Part shown: one piece after another, positions 7,669-15,571 of the stretch | Numbering within the stretch: position 1 is the first letter of the stretch | Layout: the number at the start of each line of letters is the position of its first letter | Source: Erythrobacter sp. UBA1916 | GTDB lineage: Bacteria; Pseudomonadota; Alphaproteobacteria; Sphingomonadales; Sphingomonadaceae | Reading direction: 5' to 3' | Assembly (NCBI GenBank): GCA_002337385.1 | Contig: DDFY01000001.1 | Location: 4,399-30,967 of the forward strand | DNA: 26,569 nucleotides | Program-made: the position numbers and the translations under genes | Notes under the pieces: model-generated | Told to the model about the DNA's origin: nothing | Seen by the model: only the letters and a program-made list of their open reading frames with translations | Database searches by the model: none

Positions 7669-9134
7669 TGGCACAGCATCGTGGCAAAGGGCGTGCGCGC
7701 CGCTTCTTCCGCTCAGCGGGCGCCTCCATGGCGATGGTCGCCGCGCTCAATTTCGCGATTGTTGGCGTGGCGCGCGCCGATGTCGCCTCCGAGATGAACA
7801 ATTTCTTCTCGGACGCGGGCGGCGCTGCCAATGTCACGGGTCCGTCGGCCTATCAGGGGCAGTCGGCAGGCTACTATTCGCTCGGCAATGTCTGGACGCG
7901 TTTCCCGCAGAAGAGCGTGCAACCGTTCAATCTCCAGCTTCCCAGCGCCCGGGCCGGCTGCGGGGGCATCGACCTCTTCTCGGGCAGCTTCTCGTTCATC
8001 AACGCCTCCGAAATCGTGGCTATGCTCAAAGCGACGGCCAACAATGCTCTCGGGTTCGCGTTCAAGCTCGCGATCGATTCCGTTTCGCCGGAGATCGGGA
8101 AGGTGATGGATGAGTTCAGCCAGAAGGCGCAGCTTCTGAACCAGATGAATATCTCTAGCTGCGAGACCGCGCAGGCTCTGGTCGGCGGAATCTGGCCGCA
8201 GATGGATTCGACGCGGGCGACGATCTGCGAGGCCGTGGGCAACAGCCAGGGCGTGTTCTCCGACTGGGCCGCCTCCCGCCAAGGCTGCAATAACGGCAAC
8301 CGGCGCGATTCCACCATCGCGGGCAATACCGACGCATCGATGAAGGATCAGCTGGTCGGTGAGCCGCACAACTACACCTGGGAGGCGCTCAGAAAATCGG
8401 CCAAGTTTGGGGCGTTCGATCAGTCCTTCTCCGAATATGTGATGACACTGGTGGGCACGGTCGTGACCACGCCTTCGACCGATCCGAGCGTCGGCGGCAA
8501 GGTCGTGATGTTCGGTCCGGCCGAAGAGGCGGTGGTGACGGCGCTGCTCGACGGGACGGCGGACGCGCCGCCGGTCAAGATGCTCAAATGCAACGACGAG
8601 AATTGCTACGACGTCGGCGAGCAGACGCTGTCGGTCCCTGCGTCCTCGGCGTTGCGCCCGCGCATTGCGACGATGATCAAGTCGATGAGCGACAAGATCC
8701 GCTCCGACACGCCGCTCAACGCGGCCGAAAAGCAGCTGCTGAATCTGGCGACGGTGCCGATCTACAAAATCCTCGCCGTGCAGGCCTATGCGCATTATGC
8801 GCTGACCGACGGCGAGATCCAGACGCTGTCCGAGATCGTCGCGGTCGATCTCCTGTCCGCCATGCTCGACAATATGCTGGACCGGGTCGAGCAGGCGAAG
8901 GTCCACTACCAGACCTTCGACCAGGAAACCGCGACGCAGTGGAAACAGCAGATCGCGGCCACGCGCGCGAAGTTCAGCCAGCGCGATGTGCGGCTGAACA
9001 ACAAGCTGCAGGTGACGATGCAGATCATCAACCGCAGCATCATGCTCGAGTCCACCCTGCAGAACTCGATGACGCCGGGCATGGCCTCCGCGCTCAATTT
9101 CTCGCGCGGGCTGAATGCGCAGGGGCTGAACTAG
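7668..9134 (+). CDS. traH: TraH, pilus assembly and mating-pair protein
   Basis: This 488-residue protein starts at an ATG sharing a base with the traF stop (TGATG). A basic start and hydrophobic segment (residues 17-37, ending ARA-D) form a signal peptide. The conserved TraH opening follows (a glycine-rich SAYQGQSAGYYSLGN region, then PRAGCGGIDLFSGSFSFIN-like spacing). A C-terminal coiled-coil-rich region is visible at about 400-470. TraH is a periplasmic or outer-membrane-associated protein acting with TraF and TraN in pilus assembly and mating. The F protein is 458 residues. This is a clear family match. Confidence 0.93.
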   Translation: MAQHRGKGRARRFFRSAGASMAMVAALNFAIVGVARADVASEMNNFFSDAGGAANVTGPSAYQGQSAGYYSLGNVWTRFPQKSVQPFNLQLPSARAGCGGIDLFSGSFSFINASEIVAMLKATANNALGFAFKLAIDSVSPEIGKVMDEFSQKAQLLNQMNISSCETAQALVGGIWPQMDSTRATICEAVGNSQGVFSDWAASRQGCNNGNRRDSTIAGNTDASMKDQLVGEPHNYTWEALRKSAKFGAFDQSFSEYVMTLVGTVVTTPSTDPSVGGKVVMFGPAEEAVVTALLDGTADAPPVKMLKCNDENCYDVGEQTLSVPASSALRPRIATMIKSMSDKIRSDTPLNAAEKQLLNLATVPIYKILAVQAYAHYALTDGEIQTLSEIVAVDLLSAMLDNMLDRVEQAKVHYQTFDQETATQWKQQIAATRAKFSQRDVRLNNKLQVTMQIINRSIMLESTLQNSMTPGMASALNFSRGLNAQGLN

Positions 9135-9149
9135 GGCGGGAGCGCGGCG

Positions 9150-11960
9150 ATGCTGGAGGTCTTCACGGTCGGGGGCGGCGAATATCTCGTAAACGTGTTC
9201 AATGCCGTCGCGGCCTGGTCCGGGGGAGGGGGCTATCGCTCGCTCCTACGGGTGGTGATGGTGATGGGCCTGATCTACTCGCTGCTCGTTGTCGCCTTCA
9301 CGCTCAACTACAAGGCGTGGATGAATTGGTTCTTGCAGGCGACGGCCATTTACCTTTGCCTGATGGTGCCAACGGTCAGCATCAAGGTGACCGATCGTAT
9401 CAACCCGAGTCTCGCGCCGGCGACGATCGACAATGTGCCGATGGGTCTGGGCGTGTTGGCGAGCTTCACCACCCAGGTCGGCGACTGGCTCACCCGCACG
9501 GCCGAGACCGTGTTCGTGATGCCGAGCGAGCTCAACTACTCGACGAACGGCATGGTCTATGGTGCGCGTCTGTTCGACGCGACGCGCAATTTCGTGGTGA
9601 GGGACGCCGAATTCTCGACCAATCTCGAAAGCCACTTCAAGAACTGCGTCTTCGGGGATGTGATGCTCTACCAGAAGTCGCTCACCAATCTCGCCAAAGC
9701 GCCTGATCTTTGGGCGGCAATCGGGCCGGGGTCCGAGGCGCGCTCGCAGGAATGGCTCGAGCGGCAGGGCGATGGCACCGTCCAGAACTTCATCGTCACC
9801 TGTCGGCAGGCCTATCAGGCACTCGACGCCCAATGGGCGCCGATGATCGAGGCAAACGCCCCGCTGTGGGGCAAGGAGGTCTACCCCAAGCTGAGCAACG
9901 CCCTGGCTGCCGACAAGCTCAAGCACGACGTGCCGATCGCGAACACGGCCTTTACCGGATCGGGGAGCAATTTCACCGAAACGATGCGCCAGAACACGGC
10001 CATCAACGCCTTCATGCAGGCGCGCAACAGCATGGCCGGCGGGGCCGGCGCCGCGGCAATCGACACCTTTGCGCAAACGAGGGCCGACATTCAGGCCCGC
10101 AACACCTACAACTCGATCGCGCAGCAGGCGATGGCCTGGGTGCCGATCCTGAACATCGTGCTGACCGTCGTCTTCTTCGCGATGTTTCCTGTGATTTTCC
10201 CGCTGTTCCTCATGCCGCAGACAGGCGTCGGCACGCTCAAGGGCTATGCCATGGGGTTCTTCTATCTGGCGGCATGGGGTCCGCTCTACGTGATCCTGCA
10301 CATGATCTGCATGACGAGGGCTGAGTCAGCGGCCAACGGCGTGGCCGGGGGAGGGGTGACGCTCGGCAGTTATGCCGGTATCGGCGCGGTCAACGGCGAG
10401 ACAGCGACGATCGCCGGTTTCATGCTCATGAGCGTGCCGTTCCTGGCGGCCGGTCTTGCGCGGGGGGCGATGTCGATCGCCGGCCAGTCCATGTCGATGC
10501 TGGCGCCCGCGCAGAACGCAGCCGAGGCGGCGGCGCTCGAGCAGACTACCGGCAACTATGCCTATGGCAATGTGAGCTGGGCGAACTCGACGTCGAATAT
10601 GCGCCAAGCCGATCAGTGGACCACAGCACCGAGCTATATGGGCGGCGCGCCCAGCGTGGGATGGCGCCAGGACAATGGCGCCATGATCAACGGGTTCGGC
10701 AATGGTCAGGAGGTGTTCGACACCTCCAGTGCGATCTCGCGCCTCGGCTTCACGCCGACGATGACGACGGGATCGGTCGCCGAATGGCGCGAGATGGCCA
10801 GCGAAGCGCACCGTCAGGCGCAAGCCTATGAGAATGCTGCGGCCGAGGTACTCACCGCAACCCACGCCAATCGCAGCGCCTTTGGCACATCGACTGAACG
10901 GTCTTCCGGTTGGGATTCCAGCAGCGGACGGCAGGCGAACACCTCCGTCGATCAATTCGATCGGCGGACCGGAAGCAGCACACAGGGTCAGGAGGAACGG
11001 GACACGATCTCGCAAGGCCAGCGAATATCTCAGGGCCATGATCGCCAGGCGCAGACTAACGATCAGATCATGGGATCGGTCACTGCAAATGTCGGCGGGA
11101 ACCAAAATGGGGGGCGGGCAGGTGGTCGCGGCGGAGCGTTGGGAAGACTGCCGGGGATTGGCGGCAGCGTATCCAAATCCGGCAGCCAGATCGATGGGCT
11201 CCGTTACGGGACGGAGGAAACCCGCGGCAGCGACAGCGCCAATACATCCTCAAGTGGCGTGCGGGACGAACATTCAAGCGGAACCGGTGCGTCGATGTCC
11301 GACGGGACATATTCGCGCAGCGGCAGCTTCAGCCGGGCATCGGCCACATCTTCGGCGTCGGCTAGCACTGAAGATTCCCTGGCGCTTGCGAAGTCCTATT
11401 CGGAAACGGCCCGCCGCCTTGAGGAGCTTTCCCAGCAGTTGTCGCGTGATGCCAGCTATGCCGAGACGCATGGCATGCAACTCAGCGAAAATCTGAGCCA
11501 GGATCTCGCTCAATGGTATCGACGCCAGCAGGTCGAGAATCCTGGGCTTGATGCGCCGGAGCTTTGGGCGACCGACTTGACCGACCAGCAGCGGGTCGTG
11601 CGCCAGGAGATGATCACGCGCTGGATGCACGACAAGCAGGACGGCATTCGGGCCGAGATCGAAGGCCGTCTGCACGATCCGGACCTCGTCGACGTAAGCC
11701 GGCCGAGCATCTCAAGTGCGGCAGACGTGAGAGGGTCTTACCGGCCACATGGACCTGGGCGTCTGCCCGCGGGCCCCGGCGGGGGCGGCGACGTGGGCGC
11801 CGCCGCGATCATCGAGGCGGGCAAGACCGAACTCAGCGGCGATCGGGCTGCTGCGCAGACAATGCGAGGACAGCGCGTTCAGGGCTCCACCGATCTCCAG
11901 CAGGAAGTGAACCGCGACCACGATCGTGGGTTCTTCCAAGACCCTAAGCTTCGCGAATAA
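9150..11960 (+). CDS. traG: TraG, mating-pair stabilisation protein
   Basis: This 936-residue protein matches F TraG in length (938) and layout. The ATG at 9150 follows GGGAG by 7 bases. Hydrophobic segments lie in the N-terminal half (about 31-55, 60-76, 327-352, 360-388 and 420-440). From about residue 540 onward comes a long hydrophilic, Ser/Gly/Gln-rich tail with helical segments (SYSETARRLEELSQQLSRD). In F the N-terminal half serves pilus assembly, and the periplasmic C-terminal half serves mating-pair stabilisation and entry exclusion. The variable tail is where exclusion specificity would lie. This is the last gene of the transfer operon, and a palindrome overlaps its stop. Confidence 0.93.
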   Translation: MLEVFTVGGGEYLVNVFNAVAAWSGGGGYRSLLRVVMVMGLIYSLLVVAFTLNYKAWMNWFLQATAIYLCLMVPTVSIKVTDRINPSLAPATIDNVPMGLGVLASFTTQVGDWLTRTAETVFVMPSELNYSTNGMVYGARLFDATRNFVVRDAEFSTNLESHFKNCVFGDVMLYQKSLTNLAKAPDLWAAIGPGSEARSQEWLERQGDGTVQNFIVTCRQAYQALDAQWAPMIEANAPLWGKEVYPKLSNALAADKLKHDVPIANTAFTGSGSNFTETMRQNTAINAFMQARNSMAGGAGAAAIDTFAQTRADIQARNTYNSIAQQAMAWVPILNIVLTVVFFAMFPVIFPLFLMPQTGVGTLKGYAMGFFYLAAWGPLYVILHMICMTRAESAANGVAGGGVTLGSYAGIGAVNGETATIAGFMLMSVPFLAAGLARGAMSIAGQSMSMLAPAQNAAEAAALEQTTGNYAYGNVSWANSTSNMRQADQWTTAPSYMGGAPSVGWRQDNGAMINGFGNGQEVFDTSSAISRLGFTPTMTTGSVAEWREMASEAHRQAQAYENAAAEVLTATHANRSAFGTSTERSSGWDSSSGRQANTSVDQFDRRTGSSTQGQEERDTISQGQRISQGHDRQAQTNDQIMGSVTANVGGNQNGGRAGGRGGALGRLPGIGGSVSKSGSQIDGLRYGTEETRGSDSANTSSSGVRDEHSSGTGASMSDGTYSRSGSFSRASATSSASASTEDSLALAKSYSETARRLEELSQQLSRDASYAETHGMQLSENLSQDLAQWYRRQQVENPGLDAPELWATDLTDQQRVVRQEMITRWMHDKQDGIRAEIEGRLHDPDLVDVSRPSISSAADVRGSYRPHGPGRLPAGPGGGGDVGAAAIIEAGKTELSGDRAAAQTMRGQRVQGSTDLQQEVNRDHDRGFFQDPKLRE

Positions 11961-11967
11961 AGCTTAG
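11944..11967. terminator. Palindrome between convergent traG and the 69-residue gene
   Basis: CTAAGCTT (11944-11951) and AAGCTTAG (11960-11967) form a perfect 8-bp inverted repeat around an 8-base loop. It spans the traG stop and the stop of the converging gene. It has no T-run, so if it terminates it would be weak or Rho-assisted. The position between two gene ends suggests a shared terminator or a messenger-protecting hairpin. Confidence 0.45.
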
Positions 11968-12173
11968 AGGAGGTAGAAAATCGCTCCAACGAAGCCGGCC
12001 ATCAGAAGATACGCAAGCGCGTAGCCGATCATTCCTCCGCGAGTAGGATTGCCGTGCTGATCGGTGAACATCTCGATGTCAGCCAGTTCCTCTTCAACGA
12101 CACCAAAGACGGGGCCTCCCGGGAGGTCTTTAGTCTGGTTGTATGTGTTGAGATCAAATTTGAGGATGCGCAT
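11964..12173 (-). CDS. Small tail-anchored membrane protein
   Basis: This 69-residue protein is read on the minus strand and converges on traG. ATG 12173 was chosen because AGGAG (12180-12184) lies 6 bases before it; the ATG two codons upstream would touch the AGGAG directly. The N-terminus is soluble and acidic (VVEEELADIEMF), and the C-terminal 22 residues (GMIGYALAYLLMAGFVGAIFYLL) form one membrane helix, so it looks tail-anchored. A good promoter lies just upstream. I do not recognise the family. Since F-type systems often carry a small exclusion or regulatory protein near traG, that role is possible, but it is only a guess. Confidence 0.6.
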   Translation of the reverse strand: MRILKFDLNTYNQTKDLPGGPVFGVVEEELADIEMFTDQHGNPTRGGMIGYALAYLLMAGFVGAIFYLL

Positions 12174-12192
12174 GGCCATCTCCTGGCAGCGG

Positions 12193-12221
12193 AGAATAGC
12201 CGGTTCGAGCTTTGTTCGCAA
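12193..12221 (-). promoter_or_regulatory. Promoter of the 69-residue membrane protein gene
   Basis: On the minus strand, TTGCGA (12216-12221) is followed after exactly 17 bases by TATTCT (12193-12198). This is a sigma-70-type promoter layout. Transcription would start about 15 bases before the ribosome binding site and the ATG at 12173. Confidence 0.5.
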
Positions 12222-12360
12222 CGGATTGCAGGGGATTATTGGGAGATTGGCGAGTTTATGAAAAAGCCATAGACTGCCGTAACCTCGCTATAGATCCATG
12301 ACCGTGGGCTTCGCTGTGAGGCCATCGTCTCGGGACAGAGGGCGTCCGATATCTTGAATT

Positions 12361-12388
12361 ATATGTCCCAAATATATCTCTGACATAT
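12361..12388. repeat. AT-rich inverted repeat upstream of abiEi
   Basis: ATATGTC (12361-12367) and GACATAT (12382-12388) form a perfect 7-bp inverted repeat around 14 bases, in an AT-rich stretch unlike the surrounding DNA. It lies 10 bases before the larger abiEi operator-like repeat and probably overlaps the promoter. It may be a second regulator site. Confidence 0.4.
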
Positions 12389-12397
12389 TAGTTCATG

Positions 12398-12429
12398 AAA
12401 TTCCGAGGGATTGAGGAACCTTGGAATTT
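12398..12429. promoter_or_regulatory. Inverted-repeat operator before abiEi
   Basis: AAATTCCGAGG (12398-12408) and CCTTGGAATTT (12419-12429) form 11-bp arms with one mismatch, separated by 10 bases, ending 16 bases before the abiEi ATG. In studied AbiE systems the winged-helix N-terminus of AbiEi binds such repeats upstream of the operon and represses it. The placement here fits that role. Confidence 0.6.
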
Positions 12430-12445
12430 ATGCCAAAGATAGACC

Positions 12446-12829
12446 ATGAAGGTAGGTCGAACCGATAAATTGAAGTCGTTGCTCGACGCTTGGGAGCCGC
12501 ACACCGTGGCGACCAGCCCGCATCTCAAGGCGCTTGGGCTGACGGCGCAGGATCTGCAGAACTATACCGCCTCACAATGGCTGGTCTCGCTTGGCCGCGG
12601 AGCTTTCAAGCGCCCCATGGAAACCGTGACCTGGCAAGGCGCGCTATACAGCGTTCAATCGCAGCTCAAGCTGCCGGTTCATGTAGGCGCCCTGACGGGC
12701 CTCGAGATGACGGGGAACAGCCACTATCTGCGCTTCGGAGAGAGCAAGGCCTATCTCTTCTCTCCGCTGCATGTCGTCTGTCAACGGGCACCGAAGATTC
12801 CGCAAAAGTGGGCATCTAAAATTCCCTAG
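12446..12829 (+). pseudogene. abiEi: abiEi antitoxin, N-terminal fragment (split by IS21 element)
   Basis: Native codons run from ATG 12446 to about 12799 (118 residues). The frame then enters the IS terminal repeat and stops at TAG 12827-12829. The fragment shows the AbiEi N-terminal winged-helix pattern: LTAQDLQNYTASQWLVSLGRGAF, a W-GAL-x-VQSQL segment and VHVGALTGLEMTGNSHYL. This half of AbiEi is the DNA-binding, autoregulatory part. The second half lies beyond the IS at 15105-15571. Joining the halves and removing a 5-base candidate duplication gives an in-frame 271-residue protein, a normal size for the family. The fragment may still be made as a truncated DNA-binding protein. There is no good ribosome binding site before the ATG. 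Confidence 0.85.
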
Positions 12830-12831
12830 TT
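12800..12831 (+). repeat. IS21-family terminal inverted repeat, istB end
   Basis: This end matches the other terminus over 14 + 14 bases, with three differences in the four bases between (ATCT here, TTTG at the other end). It carries in-frame stops that truncate the invaded abiEi frame. Confidence 0.85.
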
Positions 12832-12855
12832 TGGCGGGAGGGTTTGTGTCGGTGA

Positions 12856-13716
12856 TCAGCCGTGATGGAGATCGGGCTTTTCCTTTGCTGGCGGGCGGCC
12901 GCGCCGTTTCGGCAAGGGCGGTGGGTTGATGGACGGTGCAGCACGCGCATGCTCGGGCAGCAGGTCGGCGTGCTGCCGCATGCGATAGCTGGAGCCCTCG
13001 ATCTGGATGACCACAGCGTGGTGAAGAAGGCGGTCGAGCAGCGCGGTGGCCACCACCGGATCGCCAAAGACATCACCCCATTCGGCGAAGCCGCGGTTTG
13101 ACGTCAGGATCATGGCACCCTTTTCATATCGGGCGTTGACGAGCTGGAAGAAGAGATTGCCGCCCCCAGGCGTGACGGGAAGATACCCGATCTCATCGAC
13201 GACGAGCAGGGAGGATCGGCATAGGAAGCGGATCCTCTCGCGCAGCGTGCCCTCGCGTTCAGCCTTGGTCAGTGAAGCGATCAGATCGGCGAGCGGGATA
13301 AAGTAGACGCTCTTGCCCGCCTTCACGGCCTCGACAGCAAGGGCCGTGGCGATATGGCTTTTCCCGGTACCGGGCGGACCCAGCAGATGCACCACCTCGG
13401 CCCGGTTGATAAAATCCAGGCCAGCGAGCGCCAGGATGCGGTTCCGGTCGAGAGATGGCTGGAAGGAGAAGTCATATCCGTCCAGCGTCTTGATGATCGG
13501 CAGCCTTGCCATGCGCAGGGCTGCCTTGATCCTGCGGTTCTCCCGGAGCGACAGTTCTTCGTTCAGCAATATGTCGATGGCCTCGATGCCATCGATTTTG
13601 CCCTGCTCTATGCCGCGCAGGGTGGCGTCGAGCATCTCCAGGGCGCGTGGCATTTTGAGATGGACCAGGCTGCGGCGGATATTATCGACGCGGGATGCGG
13701 CACCCCCATGGTTCAT
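12856..13716 (-). CDS. istB: IstB, IS21 transposition helper ATPase
   Basis: This 286-residue AAA+ protein activates the IstA transposase and helps choose the target. Walker A GPPGTGKS lies at residues 113-120 and Walker B LLVVDE at 170-175, with a sensor-type LTSNRGF further on. Its start overlaps the istA stop (ATGA at 13713-13716), the standard coupling for IS21. The tail is Pro/Arg-rich, and the total length is slightly above the usual 250-270. It looks intact and probably functional. Confidence 0.95.
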   Translation of the reverse strand: MNHGGAASRVDNIRRSLVHLKMPRALEMLDATLRGIEQGKIDGIEAIDILLNEELSLRENRRIKAALRMARLPIIKTLDGYDFSFQPSLDRNRILALAGLDFINRAEVVHLLGPPGTGKSHIATALAVEAVKAGKSVYFIPLADLIASLTKAEREGTLRERIRFLCRSSLLVVDEIGYLPVTPGGGNLFFQLVNARYEKGAMILTSNRGFAEWGDVFGDPVVATALLDRLLHHAVVIQIEGSSYRMRQHADLLPEHARAAPSINPPPLPKRRGRPPAKEKPDLHHG

Positions 13717-14975
13717 GGCCGTTCTCCCCGCGCCAGTTGGCTGCCGATCGCTTGATAGATGGCCAGGGAGCGCACGGTGACATGCTCGCCTACACGACCG
13801 ATGGCGATTACCTCTTTGCCATGGATACGGCGCTTGGCGCCGCTGCTGCCTGTCCGGTGCGCAGGATCGATCCTGTACTGCCGGCGCCCCTCAAGAACCG
13901 GGTGCTCGGCAATGACCTGGCCCAGGTCTACGATCCGGATCTTGTCGGGCAACTGCTGGATTTCGACGACGCGCCGGGTGCGATCGGGAACGCTGTAGTA
14001 ATTGCCGCCGACCGAGACCATCCCATCGTGGCTGACGCGGCGCTCCAGCTTCAGAACAGCGTCAAAGCGGCCGGCCGGGAGCAGCTGCAACTCAGGCTGC
14101 TCGGCGGCGAAGGCTTCAGCAATAATCCGCTGCGTCGTGCCGTGGACACGGACGTTGGCGACGGTATCGAGCCAGTCGATCAGCTGGACATTGAGATCGT
14201 CCAGATTGCGGAAGCTCCGGCCCAGGAAGAAGTCCTTGCGGATATAGCTGAATGGCCGCTCGACCTTTCCCTTGGTCTTGGCCCGATAGGGACGGCAGGC
14301 GCGCGGCACGAAGCGATAATGCCCGGCCAGAGCCAGCAATGATCGATTGTAGATGATGTGGCCCTGATCATCTTCCCCGGTCACAGCGGTTTTCATGCGA
14401 TCGTAGAGGATCTCGATCGGGACGCCGCCGAGCGCTTCAAAGGCCTGCATATGACAGCGCAACAGGCTTTGGAGATCCTGATGCATGACGTAGCGCGCAA
14501 ACAGGAAGCGCGAATGTCCCAGCACCAGGCTGAACAGCCAGACGATCCGGCTGACGCCGGGCTCATCGGTAAATTCGACGACGAACCGGGCAAAGTCGAC
14601 CTGTGCCTGCACGCCAGGCGGCGTCTCGAACCGAACCTCAAAGGGCTTAGGCCCGTTTTCCGGCCGGATCGCTGCCAGGAACCGCTTTACCGCGGTATAG
14701 GCGCCCATATATCCCAGCTCACGGATTTCCCGCGTCAGGCGCGCCGCAGTCAGATCGGGAAAGGCCGTCACTCGCTCACGCAAAAATTCCAGATAGGGTG
14801 CCAGTTTGTTCGGTCGACCCAGCATGCGAGGGCCGTAAACCGGGGCCTCGATGCCCCGTTCGATATATTTTCGGATGGTCTTGGGATCGCGACCAGTGCG
14901 TCGGGCAATGGCGGATATCGATACACCCTGCCGATGTAGTTCGAGGATCATCATCAATTCTCCAAGTCGGATCAT
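13713..14975 (-). CDS. istA: IstA, IS21 transposase
   Basis: This 420-residue transposase has an N-terminal helix-turn-helix (about 15-40, SISAIARRTGRDPKTIRKYI) and a DDE catalytic core of RNase H type. The likely triad is D127 (QVDFARF), D192 (LYDRMKT) and E239 (TKGKVERPF). A C-terminal beta-rich domain (GGNYYSVPD) follows, as in other IstA proteins. The length is within the family range, and there is no frameshift or stop, so the element may still be mobile. The region between its start and the element end holds a 42-bp palindrome likely to affect its expression. Confidence 0.95.
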   Translation of the reverse strand: MIRLGELMMILELHRQGVSISAIARRTGRDPKTIRKYIERGIEAPVYGPRMLGRPNKLAPYLEFLRERVTAFPDLTAARLTREIRELGYMGAYTAVKRFLAAIRPENGPKPFEVRFETPPGVQAQVDFARFVVEFTDEPGVSRIVWLFSLVLGHSRFLFARYVMHQDLQSLLRCHMQAFEALGGVPIEILYDRMKTAVTGEDDQGHIIYNRSLLALAGHYRFVPRACRPYRAKTKGKVERPFSYIRKDFFLGRSFRNLDDLNVQLIDWLDTVANVRVHGTTQRIIAEAFAAEQPELQLLPAGRFDAVLKLERRVSHDGMVSVGGNYYSVPDRTRRVVEIQQLPDKIRIVDLGQVIAEHPVLEGRRQYRIDPAHRTGSSGAKRRIHGKEVIAIGRVGEHVTVRSLAIYQAIGSQLARGERP

Positions 14976-15020
14976 CGGCCCCGTCTCCGCGTCTGCAAAG
15001 GAGATGAGGACAATGTCGGC

Positions 15021-15062
15021 TCATCTCATTCTGCCGGGGCTAGCCCCGGCAGAATGAGATGA
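15021..15062. repeat. 42-bp perfect palindrome inside the IS21-family element
   Basis: TCATCTCATTCTGCCGGGGC is followed directly by its own complement, centred on GCTAGC, with no mismatch over 42 bases. It lies between the terminal repeat and the istA start. In RNA it would form a very stable hairpin upstream of istA on the minus strand and downstream of the IS end on the plus strand. A further GAGATGAG at 15001-15008 can also pair with CTCATCTC at 15020-15027, so two structures compete. Confidence 0.85.
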
Positions 15063-15072
15063 AAGGGCCACC

Positions 15073-15104
15073 AACTAGGGAATTTTCAAAGCCCACTTTT
15101 GCGG
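15073..15104 (-). repeat. IS21-family terminal inverted repeat, istA end
   Basis: This is the partner of the repeat at 12800-12831: GCCCACTTTTGCGG at the outer edge (15091-15104) and AACTAGGGAATTTT inside (15073-15086). It defines the right border of the element. Confidence 0.85.
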
Positions 15105-15571
15105 AGAATTGCACGACCGATGACATCGTCCTGCCGGCCTGGTTCCAGACGCATTGGGGGGAAGAAGTTCGGCACATGCAAAGCAAGCTCCTGCCGAATG
15201 ACCTCGGCCTCACCGAGCAGCGAAGTCCGGAAGGCTATCCACTGACCACGGCGACGCCCGAACGGGCCATCCTGGAGCTGCTGCACCTTGCGCCCAAGGA
15301 ATTCGATCTCGTCGAGGCCGGCCAGATCGTCGAAGGCATGACGTCGCTTCGCCCCAAGCTCATGCAATCGCTGCTCGAGGCCTGCGCGTCGGTGAAGGTC
15401 CGGCGGCTGTTCCTCTATCTTGCGGAGCGAGCGGAACTCGCCGTCATGCGCCATCTGAAGGTGGAGCAGATAGACCTGGGTTCGGGTGATCGCAGCCTTG
15501 CGAAAATGGGGCGCTATGTCCCGAAATACCGACTGCTCTTGCCCAAGGAGCTCGTTTCGGGTGGCAACTGA
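15105..15571 (+). pseudogene. abiEi: abiEi antitoxin, C-terminal fragment
   Basis: This is the remainder of the split antitoxin gene, about 154 native codons ending at TGA 15569-15571. It opens with the conserved LPAWF segment of the family, then TTATPERAILELLHLAP and LYLAERAELAVMRHL, and ends with the RYVPKYRLLLPKEL tail. In studied AbiEi proteins this C-terminal domain is the part that blocks the toxin, while the missing N-terminal part binds DNA. A frame from ATG 15059, inside the IS palindrome, reads straight into it (170 codons), and ATG 15175 is a second possible start. The antitoxin half could therefore still be made. The stop overlaps the toxin start by 11 bases. Confidence 0.85.

Larger units (their letters stand above)
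12800..15104 (-). mobile_element. IS21-family insertion sequence in abiEi
   Basis: The element is about 2305 bases and carries istA and istB in the usual overlapping order on the minus strand. Its ends match as inverted repeats over about 32 bases: CCGCAAAAGTGGGC (12800-12813, and inverted at 15091-15104), then, after four less-conserved bases, AAAATTCCCTAGTT (12818-12831, and inverted at 15073-15086). The flanking 5-mers AGATT (12795-12799) and AGAAT (15105-15109) differ at one base and may be a decayed target duplication. IS21 elements usually make 4-8-base duplications. The split gene (abiEi) is restored in frame when the element and one 5-mer are removed, which supports these borders. Confidence 0.9.
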
